From: Bog-950 sp035299425
GTDB lineage: Bacteria; Bacteroidota; Bacteroidia; Chitinophagales; LD1
NCBI GenBank assembly: GCA_035299425.1
Contig: DATGWP010000181.1
Span: 6,615 to 70,614 of the forward strand
DNA: 64,000 bases
Direction of reading: 5' to 3'
Below, in pieces: positions 9,542-17,238 of the stretch. The translations under genes and the position numbers were made by a program. Numbering within the stretch: the first letter of the stretch is position 1; each line of letters starts with the position of its first letter. The notes below the pieces were generated by a model, which was not told where the DNA came from, ran no database searches, and saw only the letters and a program-made list of their open reading frames with translations.

Positions 9542-9880
9542 CCGGCGGTTGAAACCACCGGCAGCCTGATAAGCGGAATATTTTTTTTTTGATGGACTGG
9601 AAGTCCATTAATGCAAGCGGACTTCCAGTCCGCAAATAAAAAAGATGCATTTGTTCCTTTTATCAAGGTGCCGTTGATTTCAATCAATGGCACTTTACCA
9701 GTGGTTGAAACCACTGGCAGCCTGATAAGCGGCATATCTTTTTACGATGGACTAGAAGTCCATAATACCAATACAGTTTTTCACAGCTAGCGGACTTCCT
9801 TCCTGCCGGACTTCCAGTCCGCAAATAAAAAAGATGTATTTATTCCTTTTATCAAGGTGCCGTTGATTTCAATCACCGGC
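9542..9880 (+). repeat. family A hairpin repeat, two more tandem units
   Basis: Unit 3 spans about 9542-9691 and unit 4 about 9697-9880, in the same orientation and arrangement as the pair at 6788-7115. Unit 3 starts CCGGCGGTTgaAACCACCGG (one mismatch in the stem). Unit 4 starts CCAGTGGTTgaAACCACTGG, in which both arms changed together and pairing was kept. That compensating change suggests the hairpin structure matters. A partial copy of the unit end (CAATCAATGGC) precedes unit 3 at about 9525. A frame of about 76 codons read through this repeat on the minus strand is not considered a gene. Confidence 0.85.
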
Positions 9881-10035
9881 TTAGTATTTCTTAAATTCCT
9901 GTTAATCTCCCCATCCTAATCTGCCCACACACAATAACCACCCTGCCACAACGTCATATTTTAGACAAAACAGACATTAAAACCCATGTAGCACGCAAAT
10001 TGCATAACAAGGTATAACCAAAACGAGAAAACAAG

Positions 10036-10734
10036 ATGATAGGAATGTATGTGATTTTAGGTGTGTTTGCGCTAATCAGTTGGTTGGTAAGCATGCGCCT
10101 TAAAAGCAAGTTTAACCAGTACTCGCAGGAGACTTTCCGCGCTAACCTTAGCGGTGCCGAAATAGCCGCTAAAATGTTGGCCGATAATGGTATTAATGAT
10201 GTAAAAATTATGTCGGTAGAGGGTGAGTTGACCGATCACTATAACCCGCAAAACAAAACCGTAAACCTGTCGCCATCGGTTTACCATGGCCGTAGCGTAG
10301 CTGCTGCTGCAGTAGCTGCACACGAGTGCGGACACGCTGTGCAACATGCCCGCGCCTATGCATGGCTAACCATGCGCAGCAACCTGGTGCCCGTGGTTAA
10401 CGTGGCATCGCGCCTGGTTAACTTTGTAATACTGGCGGGCGTTATCCTGCTGGCCTTTGCACCGCTTATAGGTTCGGTAGTAGTATTAATAGGTATAGTG
10501 CTGTTTGGCGCTACCACCCTGTTCTCCCTTATTACCCTGCCGGTAGAGTTTGATGCCAGCAACCGTGCACTGGCCTGGTTAGACAGCTCGGGTGTTACTG
10601 CATCGCAGGAACACGAAAAGGCCAAAGATGCCCTTAAGTGGGCCGCTATGACCTACGTAGTTGCTGCTTTGGCTTCGCTGGCTACATTACTATATTATGT
10701 TTGGATGTTTTTTGGTGGACGTAGAGACGATTAA
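10036..10734 (+). CDS. membrane zinc metallopeptidase (YugP/Zn_peptidase_2 family)
   Basis: The 232-residue protein has an N-terminal membrane helix (residues 3-20), a soluble part carrying the zinc-metallopeptidase signature HECGHAVQH (His96, Glu97, His100), and three further hydrophobic segments (about 123-165 and 205-225). It ends with a short Gly-Arg-Asp-rich tail. Length, the HExxH-type motif inside AAVAAHECGHA, and the downstream SRLVNFV and LPVEFDASNRAL segments match the YugP-like putative neutral zinc peptidase family. The substrate is unknown. It stands alone between family A repeats and the ribosomal block, with a strong terminator behind it. Confidence 0.88.
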   Translation: MIGMYVILGVFALISWLVSMRLKSKFNQYSQETFRANLSGAEIAAKMLADNGINDVKIMSVEGELTDHYNPQNKTVNLSPSVYHGRSVAAAAVAAHECGHAVQHARAYAWLTMRSNLVPVVNVASRLVNFVILAGVILLAFAPLIGSVVVLIGIVLFGATTLFSLITLPVEFDASNRALAWLDSSGVTASQEHEKAKDALKWAAMTYVVAALASLATLLYYVWMFFGGRRDD

Positions 10735-10760
10735 AGAAGAGATATATAATGTATAAAAGA

Positions 10761-10788
10761 ACGCCGCTACCTATAAGCGGCGTTTTTG
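10761..10788 (+). terminator. intrinsic terminator of the zinc peptidase gene
   Basis: ACGCCGCT and AGCGGCGT form an 8-bp stem with a 7-base loop, followed by TTTTGTTT. It starts 27 bases after the stop codon. It isolates the peptidase gene from the ribosomal block that follows. From here to the promoter at 11013 nothing else is recognisable. Confidence 0.85.
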
Positions 10789-11012
10789 TTTGCCGTTATT
10801 TAGCTAGCACGCAGGTTTTCAGGCGCATTTTTGCTGTTATTCCTGCCATTATTCACATAAAAACGCCATTAAAATTCAGCGAATTTTCGCTATTTCACTA
10901 TATCTCAGTTAAGTAATACTGTATTTTAGCTGATTTTCAATATATTGTGAGCCTGCAAACACACCCCTGTTTTTGGTGTCATTTATCTTCTGCAAAAATA
11001 ATAAGTCAAACA

Positions 11013-11043
11013 TTTGTAACTCTGTTGATAAAATTTACTTTTG
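11013..11043 (+). promoter_or_regulatory. consensus promoter of the rpsC-rplX block
   Basis: TTTG (11013-11016) is followed after 19 bases by TACTTTTG (11036-11043). Both elements and the spacing match the Bacteroidota sigma-A consensus TTTG-N19-TAnnTTTG. Transcription would start near 11050, giving a leader of about 35 bases that contains AAAAAGGAGAAC before the rpsC ATG. A long in-frame extension that starts at the TTG inside the -7 element is thereby excluded as coding. Confidence 0.8.
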
Positions 11044-11085
11044 CGTTCCCTTTTTAAAAAGGAGAACAAAAAACTATATAAATCA

Positions 11086-11826
11086 ATGGGTCACAAAACA
11101 AGTCCTATAGCAAATCGCCTCGGTATTGTAAGAGGGTGGGAAAGTAACTGGTTCGGCGGCAGAGATGCAGCACAGAAACTGGTAGAAGACGAAAAAATCC
11201 GCCAGTACATCAAGGCGCGTATTCAGAAAGGTGGCATCAGCCGCGTGGTAATCGAAAGAACCATGAAGCGTGTTACTGTAACCATTCACACCAGCCGTCC
11301 GGGTATCATCATCGGCCGTGGCGGTGGCGAGGTTGACCGTGTAAAAGAAGAATTGAAAAAACTGACCAATAAAGATGTTCAGATTAATATAGTAGAAATA
11401 CGCCGCCCAGAGGTTGAGTCAGCTATTGTTGGCGAAACTGTTGCCAAGCAACTAGAGGCGCGTATCAACTACCGCCGTGCACTTAAAATGGCTATTGCAT
11501 CTGCAATGCGTATGGGTGCCGAGGGTATCAAGATCCGTGTAAGCGGCCGTATAGGTGGCGCCGAAATGGCCCGTACCGAAGAATACAAACAAGGCAGAAC
11601 GCCACTGCATACCTGGAGAGCCGATATCGACTACTCTATTACCGAAGCACAAACCATTTATGGTAAAATCGGTATCAAAGTATGGATCTGCAAGGGCGAA
11701 GTATATGGTAAGAAAGACCTTACCGGTGCTTTCTCTGGCGAACAGAAAGAAGAAAAGCGCTTGCCTAAGGGCAGAGTAGGTGGCGGCGAAAGAAGAGAGC
11801 GCGCACCAAGAGACAATAAGAAATAA
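11086..11826 (+). CDS. rpsC: 30S ribosomal protein S3
   Basis: The 246-residue product MGHKTSPIANRLGI... is ribosomal protein S3, located in the head of the small subunit at the mRNA entry channel. The KH domain motif is visible as GIIIGRGGGEVDRVKEEL (about residues 75-92). The C-terminal S3 domain contains MRMGAEGIKIRVSGRIGGAEMAR and the RTPLHTWRADIDY segment, and a basic tail follows. The ATG at 11086 is chosen because upstream in-frame codons overlap the promoter. S3 is normally preceded by rplV in the S10 operon. Here it is the first gene of its transcription unit, 350 bases after an unrelated peptidase gene. Confidence 0.97.
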   Translation: MGHKTSPIANRLGIVRGWESNWFGGRDAAQKLVEDEKIRQYIKARIQKGGISRVVIERTMKRVTVTIHTSRPGIIIGRGGGEVDRVKEELKKLTNKDVQINIVEIRRPEVESAIVGETVAKQLEARINYRRALKMAIASAMRMGAEGIKIRVSGRIGGAEMARTEEYKQGRTPLHTWRADIDYSITEAQTIYGKIGIKVWICKGEVYGKKDLTGAFSGEQKEEKRLPKGRVGGGERRERAPRDNKK

Positions 11827-11889
11827 TTTTTTGTAGAGGCGTATTGCATACGTTTCTGTATTGAACAGTATAAGAAAAATTAAGTAACA

Positions 11890-12312
11890 ATGTTATTACC
11901 TAAACGGACAAAGTGGAGAAAAACCCAAAAGGGTAGAGTAGCCGAAACCACCCAGCGTGGTGCTGAAATAGCTTTCGGAACTTACGCACTTAAATCATTA
12001 GAAAGCGGAAAGATAAGCAACAAACAAATTGAAGCTGCCCGTGTAGCCTTTACACGTTTTATGAAACGTGAAGGTAAAGTGTGGATCCGCATATTCCCTG
12101 ACAAGCCAATTACCAAGAAACCTTTGGAGGTACGTATGGGTAAAGGTAAGGGTAACCCAGAGGGCTGGGAAGCGCCAATCCAGGCTGGCCGTATCATTTT
12201 TGAAGTAGACGGTGTAAGCCGCGAAGTAGCTTTAGAGGCTATGATGCTGGCTGCGCACAAAATGAGCGTGAAAACCAAATTCATCACCCGTCGCGATTCT
12301 GTAGAAGGATAA
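11890..12312 (+). CDS. rplP: 50S ribosomal protein L16
   Basis: The 140-residue product MLLPKRTKWRKTQKGR... is L16, which lines the A-site cleft near the peptidyl transferase centre. Diagnostic segments are the basic N terminus, RKIARVAFTRFMKREGKVWIR-like sequence at residues 49-68, and RMGKGKGNPEGWEAPI (about 82-97). The length is normal. It follows rpsC by 63 bases, and the conserved rpsC-rplP-rpmC order supports one transcript. Confidence 0.97.
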   Translation: MLLPKRTKWRKTQKGRVAETTQRGAEIAFGTYALKSLESGKISNKQIEAARVAFTRFMKREGKVWIRIFPDKPITKKPLEVRMGKGKGNPEGWEAPIQAGRIIFEVDGVSREVALEAMMLAAHKMSVKTKFITRRDSVEG

Positions 12313-12376
12313 TAATAAGTAGGAATGCGGATAGCGGAAGTAAAAACCGGAATCCAAAATCTAAAATTAAATAACA

Positions 12377-12595
12377 ATGGGAGCAAATAAGAAAATAAAT
12401 CACGAAGATATCCGCCAGTTTGTAACGGAGGACCTGATTTCTAAAATAGAGACAGACACCGCCGAATTAAAGAAGCTGGAGTTTAACCACACCGTTACGC
12501 CGTTGGATAACCCGGTTAGTATTCGTGCAAAAAGAAGAGATATCGCTCGTCTTAAAACCGAATTAACAAAACGTACTAACGAGAAAAAAGCCTAA
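12377..12595 (+). CDS. rpmC: 50S ribosomal protein L29
   Basis: The 72-residue, highly charged, all-helical product fits L29, which sits at the nascent-chain exit tunnel. Its C-terminal half NPVSIRAKRRDIARLKTEL matches the family signature, in which an RxxRRxIARxxT-like segment closes the helical hairpin. Its position between rplP and rpsQ is the canonical one. The first 20 residues are divergent, as is common for this protein. Confidence 0.93.
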   Translation: MGANKKINHEDIRQFVTEDLISKIETDTAELKKLEFNHTVTPLDNPVSIRAKRRDIARLKTELTKRTNEKKA

Positions 12596-12601
12596 CAGAC
12601 A

Positions 12602-12856
12602 ATGGAAAGAAATTTAAGAAAAGAGAGAACTGGTATTGTTACCAGCGACAAAATGGATAAAACCATCACTGTTTCTATTGAAAGAAAGGTGAAGCACCCT
12701 ATTTACGGCAAGTTCGTAAAAACTACCAAGAAGTTTAAAGCGCACGACGAAAAGAACGATGCTAAAACCGGCGATACTGTAAAGATAAGCGAGACCCGCC
12801 CTTTGAGCAGAACAAAACGCTGGAGACTGGTAGAAGTAGTAGAAAGAGCTAAGTAA
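12602..12856 (+). CDS. rpsQ: 30S ribosomal protein S17
   Basis: The 84-residue product MERNLRKERTGIVTSDKMDKT... is S17, an OB-fold protein of the small-subunit body. Visible signature elements are GIVTSDKMDKTITVSIER, HPIYGKFV, KFKAHDE and the C-terminal SETRPLSRTKRWRLVEV. Only 6 bases separate it from rpmC, so the two are very likely translationally coupled. Confidence 0.96.
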   Translation: MERNLRKERTGIVTSDKMDKTITVSIERKVKHPIYGKFVKTTKKFKAHDEKNDAKTGDTVKISETRPLSRTKRWRLVEVVERAK

Positions 12857-12936
12857 GAAATTATTAAGGCTTTGCAGCCGCGCAAGCGAGGGCAAGAATT
12901 ATATAGCCGATAATCACTCATAAACAATAACAGAAA

Positions 12937-13305
12937 ATGTTACAACAAGAATCGAGAGCCAATGTGGCCGACAATAGCGGAGCTAAAGAAGTTCTGGTTA
13001 TCCGTGTAATAGGTGGTACCAAAAGAAGGTATGCCCGCATTGGAGATAAAGTAATAGTTGCCGTAAAGAAGGCTATGCCTACCGGTGGTGTAAAAAAAGG
13101 AAGCGTATCGCCTGCAGTAGTGGTAAGAACTACCAATGCTACCCGCAGAAAAGATGGTTCGTACATCCGCTTTGATGACAACGCAGTAGTGCTTTTAAAT
13201 GCACAGGATGAGCCAAAAGGTACCCGTATCTTTGGACCAGTGGCCCGCGAACTGCGCGATAAACAATTTATGAAGATTGTTTCTTTGGCACCGGAAGTTC
13301 TTTAA
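12937..13305 (+). CDS. rplN: 50S ribosomal protein L14
   Basis: The 122-residue product begins MLQQESRANVADNSGAKEV, the classic L14 start. GTKRRYARIGDKVIVAVK and the C-terminal FGPVARELRDKQFMKIVSLAPEVL complete the family signature at the normal length of 122. L14 contacts the small subunit at intersubunit bridges. An 80-base gap separates it from rpsQ, with no terminator visible there. Confidence 0.97.
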   Translation: MLQQESRANVADNSGAKEVLVIRVIGGTKRRYARIGDKVIVAVKKAMPTGGVKKGSVSPAVVVRTTNATRRKDGSYIRFDDNAVVLLNAQDEPKGTRIFGPVARELRDKQFMKIVSLAPEVL

Positions 13306-13348
13306 TTAAGTAGGTAATAGTTAACACGAAATACAAAAAAGATATTTT

Positions 13349-13657
13349 ATGAAGTTTCACGTAAAGAAGAACGACGAAGTAATCATCATAGCTGGTGACG
13401 ATAAAGGCAAAAAAGGCCGTGTGATAGAAGTTATCCGCGACAAGCAGCGTGTAATTGTTGATGGTGTAAACCTTGACAGCAAGCACACTAAGCCAAACGC
13501 CAAGAACCCTAACGGTGGTATCGTTAAGACTCCAGGCTCTATCCACATCAGCAACGTGCAATTGCTTAGCGAAGGCAAAGCTACCCGCGTAGGCCGTAAG
13601 GAAGAGAAAGGTAAGACTGTACGCGTTGCCCGCAAAACAGGCAAGCTGATAGACTAA
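13349..13657 (+). CDS. rplX: 50S ribosomal protein L24
   Basis: The 102-residue product begins with MKFHVKKNDEVIIIAGDDKGKKGRVIEV, a KOW motif, and continues with the L24 signature HTKPNAKNPNGGIVKTPGSIHISNV. L24 is an early large-subunit assembly protein near the exit tunnel. In most bacteria rplE follows directly. Here a strong terminator and two family B repeat units follow, so rplX is the last gene of this block. Confidence 0.96.
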   Translation: MKFHVKKNDEVIIIAGDDKGKKGRVIEVIRDKQRVIVDGVNLDSKHTKPNAKNPNGGIVKTPGSIHISNVQLLSEGKATRVGRKEEKGKTVRVARKTGKLID

Positions 13658-13660
13658 TTC

Positions 13661-13687
13661 AACCCCTAAATCTCCTGAAGGGGACTT
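13661..13687 (+). repeat. short palindromic CCCCTAAATC-type sequence
   Basis: AACCCCTAAAT and CCTGAAGGGGACTT flank a centre so that CCCCT (13663-13667) and AGGGG (13679-13683) pair. Related text, CCCTAAATCCCC followed by TTCGGGG, occurs after the lysyl oxidase gene near 6700-6731. Short sequences of this type are recalled as dispersed in Bacteroidota genomes. No function is claimed. Confidence 0.4.
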
Positions 13688-13703
13688 AAATACAGAATAC
13701 AAC

Positions 13704-13736
13704 AAAAAGGCGCCCGCTTTAGCGAGGCGCCTTTTT
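13704..13736 (+). terminator. intrinsic terminator of the ribosomal block
   Basis: AAAAAGGCGCC and GGCGCCTTTTT form an 11-bp stem around an 11-base loop, followed by GTTTTG. It lies 46 bases after the rplX stop and closes the rpsC-rplX transcript. Because the stem carries A and T runs on both sides it could also act on the opposite strand, although no gene approaches from there. Confidence 0.88.
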
Positions 13737-13793
13737 GTTTTGTATAAAGTGTAGTGCCTGGCAATCTTTCATTGCCGGCCAAAAAAGATACCG

Positions 13794-14183
13794 TGAACAA
13801 TCGTTGCCGTCTGCTTTAGCTGACGGACAACCAAGCCCCCTTTTTGGCTTTAGCCAAACATAGGCTATGCGAAGGCATATTCAACACTACATTTTGGCTA
13901 AAGCCAATTAAGAATTGTGACTTCTCCGTTGGCTAAAGCCAACGGCAATGAATGAGAGGCTCACTCATTAAAAATTAAGAAAGACGCCTGGCCATATAAT
14001 AGCTACCCTGCAAAAAAATAAACTGAACCAATCATTGCCGTCAGCTTTAGCTGACGGACAACCAAGCCCCTTTTTGGCTTTAGCCAAACATAGGCTATGC
14101 GAAGGCATATTCAACACTACATTTTGGCTAAAGCCAATTAAGAATTGTGACTTCTCCGTTGGCTAAAGCCAACGGCAATGAAT
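13794..14183 (+). repeat. family B palindromic repeat, two near-identical units
   Basis: Units lie at about 13801-13953 and 14031-14183, a period of 230 bases. Each starts (A)TTGCCGTC and ends ACGGCAATGA, which are inverted copies of each other. Inside are four hairpins with TTTA or TAAA loops: CCGTCAGCtttaGCTGACGG, TTTGGCtttaGCCAAA, TTGGCtaaaGCCAA and CCGTTGGCtaaaGCCAACGG. Most of the roughly 150 bases is identical between the two units, including the unpaired parts. The same family recurs at 60794-61329 directly in front of a Y1 transposase gene. The rest of the gap between rplX and the next gene holds nothing else recognisable. Confidence 0.88.
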
Positions 14184-14256
14184 ATACTCCAGCGGCTGCC
14201 TCCGCCACATAAATAAACACGCGCAGACCAGGATGCATGTATTATCTCAATACAAA

Positions 14257-15903
14257 CTACTCACTACTTTTCACCACCCGCTCCACTACCGTTCTCTCTC
14301 CGGTATTTACCGCTACAAAATAAACCCCGCCAGGCAGGTAACTCAAATCCAGCATTTTGGTATAGCCGGTAGCTAAGTTTGTTTCTGTTTGCTGATAAAC
14401 CACTTGCCCCATTAAACTGGTAATGGTAAACGTAGCATTGGCTACATGCTCACCGGTAAGTGCAATAGATAAATCTGAAGTAAACGGGTTAGGCCACACC
14501 TGTAGTTGGCTTGGTTCTTGTCTCTCGGTTCCTGGATCGATTGAGTTATATTGCTCCATGCAAAACTTCAGAATCCAATAATCCGCAGATGAATCGATAC
14601 TTGCCATTGATTTTTCTCCACCTATTTCCGCACCACATGTACTAGCCACAAGGTAACACCCATCATGTGTTTGAACAGCATTTGCAATGCTATTATTACC
14701 ATTTACATGTATGGTTTTATCCCATTGTTTGTTACCAACTGAGTCAAGTTTAACTATCCAACTTTGAAGATCGCCAGTGTTACTCTCTGTTTTACTGCCA
14801 CTAGCATCTGATCTTGAATTGCCGCTTAACAAGTATCCTCCATCTGTGGTCAGCGATACGCGTTTCAAATCATCCTCATCATTTCCACCATAGCCTTTAT
14901 CCCATAATTTGCTTCCGGCTGAATCAATCTTTACAATCCAATAATCAGCAGATCCATTATTGCCAACTTGGGTTTTGTCGCCGCTAATATCTGAATATGA
15001 CATACCGGCTAAAACAAAACCGTTATCCGAAGTTTGCAGTAAAGCGTGAAAGGTTTCGCCTCGAACTCCGCCAAATCGTTTATCCCATTGCTTATTTCCT
15101 GAGGCATCTATTTTTACGATCCACATATTTGCATGAAGCCAGTCCCAGTTTGACTGGCTTTTGTCACCGCTAATGTTTGAATAAGAATAGCCGCCTAACA
15201 GGTATCCTCCATCACTAGCCTGCACGATATCAAACATATAATCATAATTGTCACCACCAAAACGCTTGTCCCACATTTTGTTGCCGATAGAATCTGTTTT
15301 AACCACCCAGTAATCACATCCCCCCCAATTTGGTTCGGTTTTATCGCCACTAATGGAGGAGAAAGAACTCCCACCCAATATATAACCTCTATCAAGAGTT
15401 TGTTGAATACCCCATAATTCTTCACGCCCCGAACCCCCAAAACGCCTATCCCATTGTTTGTCGCCTAATGAATCTGTTTTTATTAGCCAATAATCAATAT
15501 TACCGCGACTTGGCTGTGTTAAATCTCCGATTAATCCTGAACTTGTGTATGCGCTTATCGCATATCCGTTATCCTGCGCTTGGACAACTTGAAAACTGAA
15601 ATCTTGGTTTAGACCTCCAAAACGTTTATCCCACTCCTTATTTCCAGATGAATCAACTTTTACAATCCAAACATCTGAGGACGCATAGGTTGTATCCCAA
15701 TTCTGTTGTGTTTTATCTCCACTTACTGCTGAACGGGATGCACCTGACAAAATAAAACCTTTATCTACGGTTATTTTTAAAGAGTAAACATTATCACTCC
15801 TATTACCTCCAAATCTTTTATCCCATTGCTTTACATAGTGATACTGTGCGCTGCTTTGGTATAGTGGGCCAATTAAAAACAGGAAAGCAAAAAGGTATTT
15901 CAT
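14257..15903 (-). CDS. secreted seven-repeat (propeller-like) protein with T9SS sorting domain
   Basis: The 548-residue protein has a signal peptide (MKYLFAFLFLIGPLYQSSAQ). The motif KxWDKRFGG recurs seven times at intervals of about 60-65 residues (the sixth is WDKGYGG, the seventh WDKTIHV). Each copy is followed by a segment of type GGYLLxGxSxSxISGDKT and then DYWIVKxDSxGNK. Seven equal beta-rich units suggest a seven-bladed propeller, though this is inference. The C-terminal 80 residues (LQVWPNPFTSDLSI...VVERVVKSSE) form a type A T9SS sorting domain. No catalytic residues are evident. The gene stands alone after the family B repeats. Its base composition is noticeably more AT-rich than that of its neighbours, which could mean recent acquisition. 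Confidence 0.85.
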   Translation of the reverse strand: MKYLFAFLFLIGPLYQSSAQYHYVKQWDKRFGGNRSDNVYSLKITVDKGFILSGASRSAVSGDKTQQNWDTTYASSDVWIVKVDSSGNKEWDKRFGGLNQDFSFQVVQAQDNGYAISAYTSSGLIGDLTQPSRGNIDYWLIKTDSLGDKQWDRRFGGSGREELWGIQQTLDRGYILGGSSFSSISGDKTEPNWGGCDYWVVKTDSIGNKMWDKRFGGDNYDYMFDIVQASDGGYLLGGYSYSNISGDKSQSNWDWLHANMWIVKIDASGNKQWDKRFGGVRGETFHALLQTSDNGFVLAGMSYSDISGDKTQVGNNGSADYWIVKIDSAGSKLWDKGYGGNDEDDLKRVSLTTDGGYLLSGNSRSDASGSKTESNTGDLQSWIVKLDSVGNKQWDKTIHVNGNNSIANAVQTHDGCYLVASTCGAEIGGEKSMASIDSSADYWILKFCMEQYNSIDPGTERQEPSQLQVWPNPFTSDLSIALTGEHVANATFTITSLMGQVVYQQTETNLATGYTKMLDLSYLPGGVYFVAVNTGERTVVERVVKSSE

Positions 15904-16116
15904 CGAATGAATTTAATTAATATTTCATGAGCATCTATCGCTCATCCACCATCCATTATACCATTACGTAAATCCGGTAAAATCTTAAAAGCGAAATGCT
16001 ACAGGGTATGTACAGCACTTTTGTGTACATACCCTGCATATGGTTTGGGGCAGTTGCCAATATGTGTTGGTTCAAAAGCATGTCTGCACCCTACTCATTT
16101 CTTTTAAATTAGCCGC

Positions 16117-16560
16117 ATGATTACCTGGCAACTAAAACCCTTCAACGCCCTAACCCTTACCGAACTTTATAATATACTGCAGCTGCGCAGCGAGGTGTTT
16201 GTAGTAGAGCAAACCTGCCCCTACCTGGACCCCGATGGCAAAGACTTTAACTGCCACCACCTGATGGGGTATGTGGGCAGCGATTTAGCCGCGTACAGCC
16301 GGCTGGTAGAGCCGGGTATAAGTTACGATGAAGTGAGTATTGGCCGCGTAATAACCTCGCCTAAATACCGCGGTAAAGAGTTTGGCAAGCTGCTGATGCA
16401 GCAATCGATAGCCGAGATTGAAAAGCTATATGGGCATGTGCCTATACGCATAGGTGCACAGGCATACCTAAAAAAGTTTTATGAAGGCTTTGGCTTTATT
16501 GATTTAGACCAACCTTATATGGAAGATGGCATACCGCATATAAAAATGCTGCGGGAGTAA
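16117..16560 (+). CDS. elaA: GNAT N-acetyltransferase, ElaA family
   Basis: The 147-residue protein matches ElaA in full. The start is followed by LTELYNILQLRSEVFVVEQ and CPYLDPDGKDFNCHHL, an ElaA signature. The acetyl-CoA binding segment is VSIGRVITSPKYRGKEFGKLLM, with the RGxxxGxxL-type motif, and the C-terminal part is IGAQAYLKKFYEGFGF. GNAT enzymes transfer acetyl from acetyl-CoA to amines, but the ElaA substrate is not established. It stands alone, 213 bases after a divergent gene. Confidence 0.92.
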   Translation: MITWQLKPFNALTLTELYNILQLRSEVFVVEQTCPYLDPDGKDFNCHHLMGYVGSDLAAYSRLVEPGISYDEVSIGRVITSPKYRGKEFGKLLMQQSIAEIEKLYGHVPIRIGAQAYLKKFYEGFGFIDLDQPYMEDGIPHIKMLRE

Positions 16561-16596
16561 TTGTATTGGCTGTTTAAGTCCTCACCTTGAGGGAGC

Positions 16597-16800
16597 AGGG
16601 CTGTTTCATTCTAACAAAAAAAAATGGCGTCATTGCGAGGAGTTCCGATGCTTTGATCGGGATGACGAAGCAATCTCCGGACTATGAAAGACCCCATGGA
16701 GCTTTAGGTACCCGCCAGTAGTTGGGGGATTGCTTCGTCGGTCAGAGCACCTCCTCGCAATGACGTCGCTCTATGTTTGGGTTAGAATGATACAGCCCCT
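16597..16800 (+). mobile_element. MITE-like palindromic element of about 204 bases
   Basis: The ends are imperfect inverted repeats: AGGGCTGTTTCATTCTAAC (16597-16615) and GTTAGAATGATACAGCCCCT (16781-16800). Nested inside are two perfect inverted pairs, CGTCATTGCGAGGAG (16628-16642) with CTCCTCGCAATGACG (16751-16765), and GACGAAGCAATC near 16664 with GATTGCTTCGTC near 16728. No ORF lies inside. CATTGCGAGGAG...GACGAAGCAATC text is recalled as a dispersed repeat in many bacterial genomes. Mobility in trans is inferred from the shape. It fills most of the gap between elaA and the next gene. Confidence 0.7.
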
Positions 16801-16827
16801 TGGAGGATGTATTAGGCATTGCCACAT

Positions 16828-17169
16828 CTAATACATCTTCTGTTTCTTGCTGCTGTTCTTCCAGCCGGCTTCGCTTTTATACTCGGCGAAAAAGATTTTG
16901 ATATCGGCCTCGCTGGCATACTCGCAAAAGAAGATTTTCTTTTTAGCCTCGCTGGCGTATTGGGTAAAAAACCAAACGCCATTGTTATCACCGGCATCGC
17001 TGGCATACTGGCCTTTGTAAACTACCAGGTCGGCTTCGCTTTTATACTTTACTACATATACTTTTACATCGGCCTCGCTCTTATACTTTACCGAATACAC
17101 CTTTTGACCGGTGGCAGAATAAAAAGCGAACAGCATAAGTGCAACTGAAAACAATAAAGCTTTTTTCAT
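16828..17169 (-). CDS. small secreted YxSEA-repeat protein (resembles DUF6150)
   Basis: The 113-residue product has a signal peptide (MKKALLFSVALMLFAFYSATGQ) and then six short repeats of about 13-17 residues built on Y(K/A)S(E/D)A, alternating with hydrophobic strands such as VKVYVV, KIFFCE and IKIFFAE. The pattern predicts a small all-beta repeat fold and resembles the DUF6150 family of secreted Bacteroidota proteins; that name is from memory. It ends in a Lys/Ser-rich tail. It is divergent from the diheme cytochrome gene, with a 24-base palindrome between them. Function is unknown. Confidence 0.75.
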   Translation of the reverse strand: MKKALLFSVALMLFAFYSATGQKVYSVKYKSEADVKVYVVKYKSEADLVVYKGQYASDAGDNNGVWFFTQYASEAKKKIFFCEYASEADIKIFFAEYKSEAGWKNSSKKQKMY

Positions 17170-17238
17170 ACATGTTGTTTATGGATTAAAAATAAAAAAC
17201 GGATGTAAGTGCCGGCAATATTATTTTGCGAGCCCTAA

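Noticed and set aside
9505..9735. Minus-strand frame of 76 codons with internally repeated protein sequence.
   Set aside because: It is the translation of the family A repeat; the repetition comes from the DNA units, not from a gene.
11041..11085. An extension of the rpsC frame upstream to a TTG at 11041.
   Set aside because: The extension starts inside the consensus -7 element and the extra residues do not match S3; the ATG at 11086 gives the canonical N terminus.
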